Assembly (NCBI RefSeq): GCF_017592395.1
Contig: NZ_JAGFOU010000014.1
Span: 24,467-88,466, forward strand
Direction: 5' to 3'
DNA: 64,000 nucleotides
DNA from: Actinomyces bowdenii
GTDB lineage: Bacteria; Actinomycetota; Actinomycetes; Actinomycetales; Actinomycetaceae
Below are positions 43,065 to 52,681 of the stretch, in pieces. The notes under the pieces are model-generated. The model ran no database searches and was not told the origin of the DNA. It saw only the letters and a program-made list of their open reading frames with translations. Every line of letters begins with the position of its first letter. Within the stretch, counting starts at the first letter, position 1. A program made the translations under genes and the position numbers.

Positions 43065-45431
43065 ATGACACAGAACCTGGTCACGAGTGTGCCTGGACAG
43101 GTGCGCGCCGTCTCCGGTCGCCCAGCCGCCGCTGCCACCCCCATGGAGGTCTGGCAGGGCCTGTCGGCCGCCGTCATCGACGCCATCGCCGAGGACTGGT
43201 ACGCCACCCAGCAGAAGTACCGCGCCGGGCGCATGGAGCACTACTTCTCCGCCGAGTTCCTCATGGGCCGCGCCCTGCTCAACAACCTCACCAACCTCGG
43301 ACTGGTCCAGGAGGCCAGCGAGGCCGTGGAGGCCTTCGGCATCAACCTCACCGATGTCCTGGAGCAGGAGCCCGACGCCGCCCTGGGCAACGGCGGCCTG
43401 GGCCGCCTGGCCGCCTGCTTCCTGGACTCCTGCGCCACCCTGGACCTGCCCGTGACCGGCTACGGCATCCTCTACCGCTACGGGCTGTTCAAGCAGCTGT
43501 TCAACGACGGCTTCCAGACCGAGCACCCCGACCCCTGGATGGAGGAGGGCTACCCCTTCGTCATCCGCCACGAGGAGGACCAGCGCCTGGTGCGCTACCA
43601 GGACATGACGGTGCGCGCTGTGCCCTACGACATGCCCATCACCGGCTACGGCACCAAGAACGTGGGCACCCTGCGACTGTGGAAGGCCGAGCCGGTCGAG
43701 GAGTTCGACTACGACGCCTTCAACTCCCAGCGCTTCACCGACGCCATCGTCGAGCGCGAGCGCATCTCCGACATCTCCCGGGTCCTCTACCCCAATGACA
43801 CCACCTACGAGGGCAAGGTCCTGCGGGTGCGCCAGCAGTACTTCTTCTGCTCGGCCTCCCTGCAGGAGATCGTGGACAACTACGTGCAGGTCCACGGCAC
43901 CGATCTGCGCGGCTTCGCCGAGCTCAACTCCATCCAGCTCAACGACACCCACCCGGTCCTGGCCATCCCCGAGCTCATGCGCCTGCTCATGGACGTCCAC
44001 CACCTGGGCTGGGAGGAGGCCTGGTCGGTGGTGACCCGCACCTTCGCCTACACCAACCACACGGTGCTGGCCGAGGCCCTGGAGACCTGGGAGATCTCCA
44101 TCTTCGAGCGGCTCTTCCCGCGCATCATGGAGATCGTGCGCGAGATCGACCGCCGCTTCCGCACCGAGATGGCCGACCGCGGCATCGAGCAGTCCGTCAT
44201 CGACTACATGGCCCCCATCAGCGGGGACAAGGTCCGCATGGCCTGGATCGCCTGCTACGCCTCCTACTCCATCAACGGCGTGGCGGCGCTGCACACCGAG
44301 ATCATCAAGCGCGAGACCCTCAAGGACTGGCACGCGATCTGGCCCGAGCGCTTCAACAACAAGACCAACGGGGTCACCCCCCGCCGCTGGCTGCGCCAGT
44401 GCAACCCGCGCCTGTCCGCCCTCCTGGACGAGGTCACCGGCTCCGACGCCTGGGTCAAGGACCTGTCCGTGCTGGCGGACTACACCGATGCCGCCGACGA
44501 CGCCGTCCTGGACCGGCTCGCCCAGGTCAAGCAGGCCAACAAGGTGGACTTCGCGGCCTGGGTCAAGGACCGCGAGGGCATCGAGATCGACCCCGGGGCG
44601 ATCTTCGACGTCCAGATCAAGCGCCTCCACGAGTACAAGCGCCAGCTGCTCAACGCCATCTACATCCTGGACCTCTACTTCCGCATGAAGGACAACCCGG
44701 GCATGGAGGTCCCGCCGCGCGTGTTCATCTTCGGGGCCAAGGCCGCCCCCGGCTACATCCGGGCCAAGGGCATCATCAAGCTCATCAACGCCGTGGCCGA
44801 GCTGGTCAACAACGACCCGGTGGTCTCCAAGACCCTCAAGGTCGTCTTCATCCACAACTACAACGTCTCCCCCGCCGAGCACATCATCCCCGCCGCCGAC
44901 GTCTCCGAGCAGATCTCCATGGCGGGCAAGGAGGCCTCGGGAACCTCCAACATGAAGTTCATGATGAACGGCGCGCTGACCCTGGGCACCCTCGACGGCG
45001 CCAATGTGGAGATCCTGGAGGCGGTGGGCCACGACAACGCCTACATCTTCGGGGCCACCGAGGACGAGCTGCCCGAGCTGCGCCGCACCTACGACCCCCG
45101 GGCCGCCTACGAGTCCGTGCCCGGGCTCAAGCGGGTGCTGGACGCCTTCACCGACGGCACCCTGGACGACAACGGCTCGGGCTGGTTCGCCGACCTGCGC
45201 CGCAGCCTCCTGGAGGACTCCTACGAGCCCGCCGACGTCTACTACGTGCTGGGCGACTTCGAGGCCTACCGCACCGCCAAGGACGCCATGGCCGCCGACT
45301 ACGCCGACCAGCGCGCCTGGGCCCGCAAGGCCTGGGTGAACATCACCCGCTCGGGGCGCTTCTCCTCCGACCGCACCATCGATGACTACGCGCGCGAGGT
45401 GTGGAGGATCGAGCCGGCCCCCATCGGCTGA
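43065..45431 (+). CDS. glgP: glycogen phosphorylase
   Basis: A 788-residue GT35 PLP enzyme that releases glucose-1-phosphate from alpha-1,4-glucan ends. Hallmarks: YFSAEFLMGRALLNNL, EPDAALGNGGLGRLAACFLDS, TNHTVLAEALETW, RFNNKTNGVTPRRWL, RLHEYKRQLLN and the PLP lysine in EASGTSNMKFMMNGALTLG. The start MTQNLV follows GGAAAGAAG; an ATG five codons earlier overlaps that site and is less likely. With GlgX it degrades the polymer made by GlgE and GlgB. Confidence 0.97.
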   Translation: MTQNLVTSVPGQVRAVSGRPAAAATPMEVWQGLSAAVIDAIAEDWYATQQKYRAGRMEHYFSAEFLMGRALLNNLTNLGLVQEASEAVEAFGINLTDVLEQEPDAALGNGGLGRLAACFLDSCATLDLPVTGYGILYRYGLFKQLFNDGFQTEHPDPWMEEGYPFVIRHEEDQRLVRYQDMTVRAVPYDMPITGYGTKNVGTLRLWKAEPVEEFDYDAFNSQRFTDAIVERERISDISRVLYPNDTTYEGKVLRVRQQYFFCSASLQEIVDNYVQVHGTDLRGFAELNSIQLNDTHPVLAIPELMRLLMDVHHLGWEEAWSVVTRTFAYTNHTVLAEALETWEISIFERLFPRIMEIVREIDRRFRTEMADRGIEQSVIDYMAPISGDKVRMAWIACYASYSINGVAALHTEIIKRETLKDWHAIWPERFNNKTNGVTPRRWLRQCNPRLSALLDEVTGSDAWVKDLSVLADYTDAADDAVLDRLAQVKQANKVDFAAWVKDREGIEIDPGAIFDVQIKRLHEYKRQLLNAIYILDLYFRMKDNPGMEVPPRVFIFGAKAAPGYIRAKGIIKLINAVAELVNNDPVVSKTLKVVFIHNYNVSPAEHIIPAADVSEQISMAGKEASGTSNMKFMMNGALTLGTLDGANVEILEAVGHDNAYIFGATEDELPELRRTYDPRAAYESVPGLKRVLDAFTDGTLDDNGSGWFADLRRSLLEDSYEPADVYYVLGDFEAYRTAKDAMAADYADQRAWARKAWVNITRSGRFSSDRTIDDYAREVWRIEPAPIG

Positions 45432-45479
45432 CCCGCGACCCGCAGTGCCCCGACGGCTGAGCAGCCGCCGGGGATGCGC

Positions 45480-45512
45480 AAGGGCCGTGGCGCGATCCGC
45501 GCCACGGCCCTT
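45480..45512 (+). terminator. hairpin terminator after glgP
   Basis: AAGGGCCGTGGCGCG (45480-45494) and its exact complement (45498-45512) form a 15-bp stem with a 3-nt ATC loop and a weak CTT end. Confidence 0.75.
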
Positions 45513-45635
45513 CGCCGTGCCCGCAGCCTGCGCTGCGCCTGCCCGCGGGCCCTCAGCGCCCCGAGGCGCCCGGCCGCTCCCGGCCCCCTTCAGCACCGCA
45601 GTGCAGGTGGCGCAGGGCGGGCGGCCAGTCGAGGG

Positions 45636-46589
45636 TCAGTACAGGATGGTGGCGAGCATGCGTCGCACCCGGGCGACCTCGGGGGAGCCGGCGCCCACGA
45701 TGTCGAAGAGCTCGAGCAGGCGCAGGCGCGCGGTCTCCCGCTCCTCACCGGTGTGGGAGCGCACGGCCTCCAGGGCCCGCACCAGGGCAGCATTGGCATC
45801 CCCCAGGGCCAGGGCGGCGTCGGCCCCGGCCAGAGCCGCCTGGAGGTCCTGGGGCGCGGCGTCGGCGGCCGCCAGGGCCGCGGCGGGGTCCTGGCCGTCG
45901 GTGCGCGCCAGGAAGCGGACCTGGCTGCGGGCCGCCTTGAGCTGGTCATCGCCCGGGGCCTGCTTGATGGCGCGGTCGTAGACCTCCTCGGCGGCCGCAT
46001 AGTCGCCGGCCTCGATGGCCTGCCGGGCCGCCTTCTCGACCTCGCTCTCCTCCTCGTCCGGCTCGGCCTGGCCGGTGCCGTCCACGGCGATCGTGCCGGT
46101 GACCCCATTGCTGGCGGCGAGCTGGAGCAGCTGGTCGATGACGGAGCGCAGCTCCTCCTCGGGCGCCGTCCCCTGGAAGATCGGGACGGGCTGGCCGGCC
46201 AGCAGCGCCATGACCGCGGGCACGGCCTGGGCCTGGAGGGCCTGGGCCACCTCGGGTGCGGCGTCGACGTCGAGACGGCCCAGCTGGAAGCGCCCGCCGT
46301 AGTCCCGGGCCAGGCGCTCCAGGAGCGCGACGAGGTCGGTGGCGGCCTGGCTGCGGGGGCTGTGCAGGACCAGGAGCACCGGTACCTGCGTGCTGATCTC
46401 TGCCACGTCCCGCAGCGTGGTGGCATCCACATCCACGATGAGCGGGGCGGGCAGGCCCCCGGAGGCACTGGCCCCGGAGGCACTGGCCCCGGGGATGCCG
46501 CCGGGACGGCTGCCCGGTGCCGCCGCACCCCCGCCCGGAGCGGTGGAGGGGGCGAGGGTGGACAGGTCGACGGCACCGAACATGCTCAT
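45636..46589 (-). CDS. thioredoxin-like TPR co-chaperone (YbbN/CnoX-like)
   Basis: A 317-residue protein with an N-terminal Gly/Ser/Pro linker, a thioredoxin fold (about residues 50-160) and C-terminal TPR-like helices (AARQAIEAGDYAAAEEVYDRAI and later repeats). The usual WCxxC site is replaced by HSPRSQA, so it cannot do dithiol exchange. This matches actinobacterial members of the YbbN family, which act as holdase-type co-chaperones. It is convergent with glgP. GAGGAAGG precedes its start. Confidence 0.85.
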   Translation of the reverse strand: MSMFGAVDLSTLAPSTAPGGGAAAPGSRPGGIPGASASGASASGGLPAPLIVDVDATTLRDVAEISTQVPVLLVLHSPRSQAATDLVALLERLARDYGGRFQLGRLDVDAAPEVAQALQAQAVPAVMALLAGQPVPIFQGTAPEEELRSVIDQLLQLAASNGVTGTIAVDGTGQAEPDEEESEVEKAARQAIEAGDYAAAEEVYDRAIKQAPGDDQLKAARSQVRFLARTDGQDPAAALAAADAAPQDLQAALAGADAALALGDANAALVRALEAVRSHTGEERETARLRLLELFDIVGAGSPEVARVRRMLATILY

Positions 46590-46675
46590 GGATGACGGCC
46601 TTCCTCGGGCTGGGCCCGTTGACGGTTGTGCGGAATCTCTGCGGATGGTTCGCCTGCGCGGCCCGGGGGCCGCGA

Positions 46676-47713
46676 TCAGCGGGTGGGGGTGGCCGTGGGC
46701 GCCGGCGCCTGGGAGTCGTCGCGCTCGACCTTGGCCAGGATCGTGTCCGCACCCAGGGCGATGGCGCCGCCCTGCCCGCCCTCCGGCGGGATGGAGAAGG
46801 CGACCATGGCCTCATAGGTGGCCGTCACCGTGCCGATGACGGAGGTGTTGTCGCCCAGCAGGGCGCCCGGGTGGCTCTCGATCTTCAGATCAGCGCCGTC
46901 CACGGTGCGCTTGTAGAGCGTGGCGTAGGTCAGGGTGGTCACGACGATGGCACCGCCGTCGTCGGTGCGCAGGCCCAGGAACCCGTCGGAGCCCGCGGCG
47001 GCCGTGACGGTCACCTGGCCCAGCTCGCCGAAGTCGATGCCGCGCTGGGCGGCCACCTGCTGGCGCAGCGGGTCATCGGCGAAGGCCTTGCCGTTGTCGC
47101 CGTCGGGGTTATTGAGCGCATCGACGTAGGCGTCCAGGGCGGCCTGGGGCGTGACCGCCAGGCCCTCGCTGTCGGCCATCACCTGCTCGGTGCCCGACAG
47201 CGGGGAGTCGATGGCCGGGACCTTGACACCGGGGAAGAGCTGGACCCAGGCCCACAGCTGGAAGTTGTCCCGCGCGCTGTTCTGGCGCAATGCCATGAGG
47301 AAGGGCGCGATCTTCTCCGCCGGCGCATCGGTGACATTGATGGCCACGCGCGGGAAGTCCAGGGTCACGCCCGCCGAGCTGGTCTGGCTGGTGGTGGCGG
47401 GCAGCACCTGGATGTGCGCATCATCCTTGGTGGCGCTGGCCAGGGCGTACTCCGCGGTGCGCACGCGCACGGCGGGCCCCTCCGCGTAGCCGGCCAGCAG
47501 CTCGGGCTTCTTCTCCGCGTCGGCGGCGTCCATGCCGGACTTGATGCGCTCCAGGACGGCGGTCAGCTTCTCAGGGCTGAGCACGGACTCGGCTGCGGCG
47601 CTGCCGGTGGCGGTCGGCGTGGTGGCGGTGGGCTTGTCCTGCGAGCAGGCGGCCAGGGTGAGGGACAGTGCGCAGACGGTCCCTCCGGCCAGGAAGGCTC
47701 GACGGCTGGTCAT
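46676..47713 (-). CDS. secreted lipoprotein of unknown function
   Basis: A 345-residue lipoprotein. A twin-arginine-like SRRAF start, a hydrophobic stretch and the lipobox LAAC (Cys at about residue 23) are clear. The mature part begins with a Thr/Ala/Pro linker and then two globular halves with no motif I can name; it resembles an uncharacterised actinobacterial lipoprotein domain. Its start overlaps the stop of the large membrane protein gene (ATGA), so the two are made together. It was searched by eye for enzyme motifs and none were found. Confidence 0.75.
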   Translation of the reverse strand: MTSRRAFLAGGTVCALSLTLAACSQDKPTATTPTATGSAAAESVLSPEKLTAVLERIKSGMDAADAEKKPELLAGYAEGPAVRVRTAEYALASATKDDAHIQVLPATTSQTSSAGVTLDFPRVAINVTDAPAEKIAPFLMALRQNSARDNFQLWAWVQLFPGVKVPAIDSPLSGTEQVMADSEGLAVTPQAALDAYVDALNNPDGDNGKAFADDPLRQQVAAQRGIDFGELGQVTVTAAAGSDGFLGLRTDDGGAIVVTTLTYATLYKRTVDGADLKIESHPGALLGDNTSVIGTVTATYEAMVAFSIPPEGGQGGAIALGADTILAKVERDDSQAPAPTATPTR

Positions 47714-49869
47714 CAGGGGCGCTCCTCATGAGTGGGATTGGTGGCTGACAGGGGCACGGCGTTGGCCGCCCTGATCTCCTCCTCGGAGACCCGGTAGTCC
47801 TCGACCTGCGCTCCGGCCTCGGCGGCCCCGAGGGGGGCTGCCGGCGTCCTGGGGGCCTCAGGGAAGGGCGTCGGCCGGCCGGCCTGCGGGTCCGGCACGG
47901 CCCCCTGCTGGACCGGGCCCGCGGGGGCCGCGGCTGCGGCGGGGCCGCCCGCTGCCGGTGCGGCACCCAGGTAGGGGTTGGAGGGCGCCGAGGGGACGGG
48001 CCCCCCGGGGGCGGGCTGCTCGGCAGAGGGGGCGCCGAGGCCGGAGGGCTCCTGGCCCCCAGCGGGCCCGGCCGGCGCGGCGAGGTCGGCCGCGGGCCAG
48101 CCCGGGCCGGCCTGCCCGCCCGGTCCCGCCCAGGCGTCCTGGGCCGTTCCCGGCATCGCCGGCACTGACGGCGTCACCGGCGCCTCGGGGTGGGCGGGAG
48201 CGGAGGGCTGCTCGGGCACGGCCAGGCCGGGGCGAGCGGGGGTGGCGTGGTCGGAGCCGGAGAAGGGAGCCTCGAAGGCAGCCGGGGCGGTGGGCCCGGC
48301 AGTGGCCTGCGGGGCCTGGCCGGCCCAGTCCTGCTGCGCCTGGTCACCCCAGTTCTGCGGGGCCTGGCCGGCCCAGTGGGGGAGGTCGTGCTGATCGGGC
48401 CGGGGCTGCTCCCAGCCCGGCTCGGCCGCAGCGCCCTGAGGGAAGGCGGGGCCGGCCGGTGCGGCCGGTGCGGCCGGCTCCGCGAGCCCCTGATGGCCCA
48501 GGTCCTGGCCCCAGGAGGCGGGCACCTGCTGGCCCCAGCCCTGAGCGCCGCCCTGATGCCACGGGTCTGCGCCATCGTGGCCCTGCGGGCCGGAGAAGGC
48601 CTGCGCAGCGCTCGGATCCGCCTCGGATGCGGCATGCATCCCGGCGCCCCGGTCGGGTCCCGCCCAGGGGGCGGCCGGGCCTGAGCGGTCCTGCCCGTCC
48701 CCGCTGCCTGCGGGCGGGGCGCCGTGGATCTCGTCCTGGTAGGCGGGGACCTCCGCGGTGCTGGCGTCCATGCCGCCCGTGGGGCTGACGGAGAAGGCGG
48801 GCTGCCCGCCCAGGTCGCGGGTGGCGCGGTGCGCCTGGGTGGTGGCCTCGTCCAGTCCCGGCACGACCGCGGCCCCGCGCGCCGCGCCGACCTCGCCGTC
48901 CGTGCGGCCCCGGCTGTCAGTGGGCTGCCACGGGGCGCCCTGAGCGCCCGGCTCCGGCAGGCCCGCGGGGGCGGCGGGCACGTCGGGGGCCTCGACGCCT
49001 CCGCGGTGGACCCGCCCGGTGCGCGGGTCGATCCACTCCTCGCCCATCCTCTCGGCCCGCTCCTTGTCGCGCAGCTCGCGACGGGTCAGCTGCCGGTCGG
49101 GGTCGTCGAGCTGGGGGATGCTGGCGGTGGCCACGCCATCGGCCCGGGCCACGCGCGCGGCCCGCTCGGCGGCGCGCGTGCGGCGCTGGGCGTCGGCGTG
49201 GCGCATCTGGATATCGATGAGGAAGAGGAAGACGCCCACGAGCACCAGCAGGCCTCCCAGGACCAGGCCGGCGTAGAAGTACCAAGGGGTCTCCACAGTC
49301 CTCGGCCAGCTCAGTGTCAGGCTCGGGGCGCTGGCCGTGCCATCGGTCACGGCCATGACGACGATCTGCCCATCGGCCGCGGACTGCTCGAAGGTCACCG
49401 AGCCCGAGCCGGTGTGCTCGGTGATCCACAGATCGGAGTCGGCGGGGTTGACGCCGGAGGGCTCACGCGGCGTGCAGCCGCCCTGGGCGTCCTGCCCGGA
49501 GGCATCGGCGGGTTCCGCGGCTTCGGCCTCGCACTTCTCCGTGACCTCAGTGGACTCCAGGGTGGAGGCATCGGCCGACAGCCCGGTGACGGACACGTAG
49601 GGGTCGGTGGCCAGCCAGGCCTGGACGTCGGTGGCGCGGGCGACGATGACGCGCACCTCCTGCCCGCCCTCGGCCGTGGCGGTGACCGTGACGTCGGAGC
49701 CGACGGTCCCCAGCACCCCGGGCTCGGTGACGACGTAGGGCTGGCTCGGGCTCTGCGCAAGTGAGGCCTCGACCGTGGAGCTCGGCTTCCAGATGGTGGC
49801 GGAGCACACGGCCAGGGCAATGGCAACCAGCCCGAGGACGGTCACGATCGCGCTCAAGATACGTCTCAC
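47713..49869 (-). CDS. large membrane protein with disordered Pro/Gln-rich C-terminus
   Basis: A 718-residue protein. The N-terminus is a membrane span or uncleaved signal (residues 5-27), then an extracytoplasmic region of about 185 residues with a few Cys, and a second span (about residues 215-240, YFYAGLVLGGLLVLVGVFLF). The remaining ~475 residues are cytoplasmic. They open with charged sequence (RRELRDKERAERMGEEW) and continue as Ala/Pro/Gln/Gly/Trp repeats. It starts with GTG after AGGAG and is coupled to the downstream lipoprotein. No family recognised. Confidence 0.75.
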   Translation of the reverse strand: MRRILSAIVTVLGLVAIALAVCSATIWKPSSTVEASLAQSPSQPYVVTEPGVLGTVGSDVTVTATAEGGQEVRVIVARATDVQAWLATDPYVSVTGLSADASTLESTEVTEKCEAEAAEPADASGQDAQGGCTPREPSGVNPADSDLWITEHTGSGSVTFEQSAADGQIVVMAVTDGTASAPSLTLSWPRTVETPWYFYAGLVLGGLLVLVGVFLFLIDIQMRHADAQRRTRAAERAARVARADGVATASIPQLDDPDRQLTRRELRDKERAERMGEEWIDPRTGRVHRGGVEAPDVPAAPAGLPEPGAQGAPWQPTDSRGRTDGEVGAARGAAVVPGLDEATTQAHRATRDLGGQPAFSVSPTGGMDASTAEVPAYQDEIHGAPPAGSGDGQDRSGPAAPWAGPDRGAGMHAASEADPSAAQAFSGPQGHDGADPWHQGGAQGWGQQVPASWGQDLGHQGLAEPAAPAAPAGPAFPQGAAAEPGWEQPRPDQHDLPHWAGQAPQNWGDQAQQDWAGQAPQATAGPTAPAAFEAPFSGSDHATPARPGLAVPEQPSAPAHPEAPVTPSVPAMPGTAQDAWAGPGGQAGPGWPAADLAAPAGPAGGQEPSGLGAPSAEQPAPGGPVPSAPSNPYLGAAPAAGGPAAAAAPAGPVQQGAVPDPQAGRPTPFPEAPRTPAAPLGAAEAGAQVEDYRVSEEEIRAANAVPLSATNPTHEERP

Positions 49870-50234
49870 GACGCGGATCTCCTATGTTCGCGGACATGGG
49901 CACCAACCCTGGCGAGGGGCCCGGGTTGCAGTCATTGGGTGTCTTCTGTCGATGTCTGTCCCAGTGCGCCGAGGCGCAGCCGGACCACCAGAATCGCATG
50001 AGCAGCGGCCCAAGACCGTCAGGACGGGACAAGATCACAGACCTGCACGCGCTGAGCGAAGTATCGCATGCGGCGCCGGCGGGGCCGGGGGCCTCCCGGG
50101 CCTCTGCTCAGTTGTGCGCGTTTCTACACCGCGCAGGGCTTTTCCGTCTTTTGACACGCTGCCCGCAGGGCCCCTGTCTCGTTACGCTTGCCCAGGTGGC
50201 GGTGACCCTGACCGCCCAGCAGGAGGAGGAACAC
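49870..50234. promoter_or_regulatory. divergent promoter region
   Basis: This 365-bp gap separates the divergent membrane-protein and coiled-coil genes and must carry both promoters. A TTGACA hexamer occurs at 50151-50156 on the + strand, but no -10 at standard spacing is obvious. I see no gene or strong repeat. Confidence 0.35.
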
Positions 50235-51734
50235 GTGTCCGAGGAGCACAGTGAGTTCGCACTGGCCATGCGCGGCTATGACCGCACGCAGGTCGACCAG
50301 CGACTCGAAACCCTGAATCGGCAGCTCGCCGATGCCCGCCGCGAGGTGGCGAGCCTCGACCAGCGGGCGATGACGCTCGCCGGCGAGCTCGCCGATGCCC
50401 AGCGCCGTCTGCGCGAGGCCGACAAGCCCACCTACGCGGGCCTGGGCTCGCGCATCGAGCAGCTGCTGCGCAGCGCCGAGGAGCAGAGCGCCTCGGTGCT
50501 GTCCAAGGCCAACGCGGAGGCCGACGCGCTGCTGACCCGCACCCGCACCAATGCCAAGAACCTCTCCGAGCGCTCCGCCTCCGAGGCGGCCACGCTGCTG
50601 GCGGAGGCCCGGCGCGAGGCCAGCGATCTGCGCACCCGTTCGGAGAGCGAGGCCGCCACCGCCCTGGCCAATGCCGAGGCGCGCGCCCAGGAGCTGGTGG
50701 CCTCCGCCGAGCGCAAGGCCGCCCAGCTGGCCGCCGACTCCGAGGCCGCCGCCACCGAGCTGCGCGCCTCGGCTGAGCGCGAGTCCGCCCTGGTGCTCTC
50801 CCAGGCCCGCAAGCAGGCCGCCGAGATCGCCATCTCCTCGGAGCGCGACGCCACCGCGAACCGGGATGCCGCCGTGGCCGAGGCCGATGAGCTGCGCAGC
50901 TCCTCGGCCGCCACCGCCGAGGAGATCCTCTCCGACGCCAAGCAGGAGGCCGACCTCACCCTGGGCAAGGCCCGCCGCGAGGCCGATGAGATCCTCACCG
51001 CGGCCCGCACCGAGTCCGAGGCGCTGCGGCGCACGGCCGCCGACGAGGCCGCCGCCGCGCGCGCCGAGGCCACCGAGCTGCGCCAGCAGGCCACCCTGGA
51101 GATCGCCGCGGCCCACGAGGCGGCGGCCCAGGAGGACTCCGACGCCCACGAGGCGACCAAGGAGCGCATCAAGGAGATGCAGGCCCAGGCCCAGATCCAG
51201 GCCGAGGAGGCCGAGGCCCGCCTGCAGGAGGCCCTGGCCCGCGCCGAGGAGGTGCGCGCCCGCACCGACTCCGAGACCCGCGCCAAGCAGGAGGACGCCC
51301 TGGCCCAGGCCGAGGAGACCCTGGCCCAGGCCCGGGTGGAGGCCGAGCAGATCGTCTCCGATGCGCGCGCCGACGCCGACATCGCCGCTGCCGTGGCCAA
51401 CCGCCAGCTCGAGGAGCTCGAGCGCCAGCGCGACTCGGTGGCCAGCTACCTGGAGGAGATGCGCGGCGTCCTGGGGGGTGTGCTCCCCCAGGCTCCCGCC
51501 CTCCACCCCCTGGTGGCCCTGGAGCCCGCGGGCACAGATGACGATGGCGGGGATGACCAGGGGGCGGTCGGCTCCTCGGGGGCCGAGGAGGTCCTCGAGG
51601 CCCCCGCCCCCTCGGCCCCCTCCCACGGCTCCGCCCCCTCCCCCGAGCCCAGCGACCCCACTGAGGCGATCCGGACCGTCCCCGCGCCCCGGCCGCCGCG
51701 CCCACCGCGCCAGGGCAAGTCGCGCCGGCGCTGA
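50235..51734 (+). CDS. DivIVA/Scy-like long coiled-coil protein
   Basis: A 499-residue protein that is almost entirely coiled coil from residue 20 to about 415, with Ala/Glu/Arg-rich heptads, and ends in an acidic then Pro-rich tail. The N-terminus (FALAMRGYDRTQVDQRLETLN) matches the DivIVA-type membrane-targeting start found in polar-growth scaffolds such as Scy, FilP and Wag31 relatives. A cytoskeletal or cell-pole role is expected. GTG 50235 follows AGGAGGAGGA. A hairpin terminator follows the stop. Confidence 0.8.
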   Translation: MSEEHSEFALAMRGYDRTQVDQRLETLNRQLADARREVASLDQRAMTLAGELADAQRRLREADKPTYAGLGSRIEQLLRSAEEQSASVLSKANAEADALLTRTRTNAKNLSERSASEAATLLAEARREASDLRTRSESEAATALANAEARAQELVASAERKAAQLAADSEAAATELRASAERESALVLSQARKQAAEIAISSERDATANRDAAVAEADELRSSSAATAEEILSDAKQEADLTLGKARREADEILTAARTESEALRRTAADEAAAARAEATELRQQATLEIAAAHEAAAQEDSDAHEATKERIKEMQAQAQIQAEEAEARLQEALARAEEVRARTDSETRAKQEDALAQAEETLAQARVEAEQIVSDARADADIAAAVANRQLEELERQRDSVASYLEEMRGVLGGVLPQAPALHPLVALEPAGTDDDGGDDQGAVGSSGAEEVLEAPAPSAPSHGSAPSPEPSDPTEAIRTVPAPRPPRPPRQGKSRRR

Positions 51735-51765
51735 CCGCCGGCCCGACACGGCTCCGGCTCCTGCA

Positions 51766-51800
51766 ACGGCGCCCAGCACTCCCCCGGTGCTGGGCGCCGT
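51766..51800 (+). terminator. hairpin terminator after coiled-coil gene
   Basis: ACGGCGCCCAGCAC (51766-51779) pairs exactly with GTGCTGGGCGCCGT (51787-51800) around a TCCCCCG loop, 32 bp past the stop. Confidence 0.75.
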
Positions 51801-51987
51801 CGTCGTCCCGCACCGGCCGTCGGGATGCCCCTGAGCCGCTCGGCCCCAGCACCCCAGGCCGTGCCCGGGCGTGCCCGGAGGGGGCTGGGGCATCGGAGGC
51901 GGGGCCGGGCGGCCGGCACCGCGGCGCTACGGGGATCCGCACGGCACTGCGCGGGGCTGGGCGGCACCACGTCCTACGATGGTGCGG

Positions 51988-52512
51988 ATGGCAGCCGTGA
52001 GAGGGGAGCGCCCAGTGAGCAGCCAGGAGCAGTCGGGCAGCAGCCGGGCCGGTCAGGAGCAGGGGCCCGGTCCCGCCCAGGAGCGGGACTGGGCGCAGGA
52101 GCGCCGTCGGGCGGCCGCTGAGCGCGCCCGCATGCTCCAGGAGCGGCAGGCCGCCGAGGAGGCCCGGGCGGCCCGGATCGTGGCGCTGTTCCTGACCGTG
52201 GCCCGCGATGAGGGCCTGGAACCGGTCGAGCTGCGGGCCAGGGGCTACCGGGGCGGCACGGCCCGCACCGGCCTGCGCGGCTGGTACCTGCGCGGGGACC
52301 AGACGGTGGCCCTGGGCGCCGACGGCGGCTTCTACGTGCTGTCCATGCCGCTCGGCGCCCGGCAGCGGCTCCTGGGGGCGCGCCCGGTGCGCGAGCAGGT
52401 GCCGATGACCATCGGCGAGGGCGGCCGCGACGGGGATATCGTCCCGCTGCGCTTCGCCCTGGACCGCCTCCTGCCGGGCTGGGAGGAGCGCAGCCCCGAG
52501 CCGCTGGTCTAG
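51988..52512 (+). CDS. conserved actinobacterial hypothetical protein
   Basis: A 174-residue protein. The first 80 residues are charged and Gln/Glu/Arg-rich, probably helical. The C-terminal half is a compact domain (GLRGWYLRGDQTVALGADGG and LSMPLG) ending with RFALDRLLPGWEE. It resembles a small uncharacterised family of actinobacteria. The start is ambiguous. ATG 51988 lies 7 nt after a TACGAT -10-like hexamer (leaderless), while GTG 52015 follows GGGGAG at good spacing. Confidence 0.6.
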   Translation: MAAVRGERPVSSQEQSGSSRAGQEQGPGPAQERDWAQERRRAAAERARMLQERQAAEEARAARIVALFLTVARDEGLEPVELRARGYRGGTARTGLRGWYLRGDQTVALGADGGFYVLSMPLGARQRLLGARPVREQVPMTIGEGGRDGDIVPLRFALDRLLPGWEERSPEPLV

Positions 52513-52580
52513 CCACTTCTAGCGCGCGAGGCCGTGCCCCTCGTCCGGCGATCGTCCCCATCGGGCCGCGGATTCACCCG

Positions 52581-52640
52581 TCAAGACGCGGATCCGCTCC
52601 TCCTGACTGGGCGGATCCGCGTCTTGAAGGGCGGATCCGC
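52581..52640. repeat. 17-bp inverted repeat with GCGGATCCGC core
   Basis: TCAAGACGCGGATCCGC (52581-52597) and its exact complement (52611-52627) form a 17-bp stem with a 13-nt loop. A third copy of the palindromic decamer GCGGATCCGC follows at 52631-52640. It lies between two convergent genes and may terminate both, but its extra half-copy resembles the design of hairpin family A. Confidence 0.8.
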
Positions 52641-52681
52641 ACTCAAGGGCCCGCATCAGCACACGCGGTCCTGGCGCGGCC

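Noticed and set aside
42684..45596. 970-residue minus-strand frame
   Set aside because: Antisense shadow of glgP and its upstream region.
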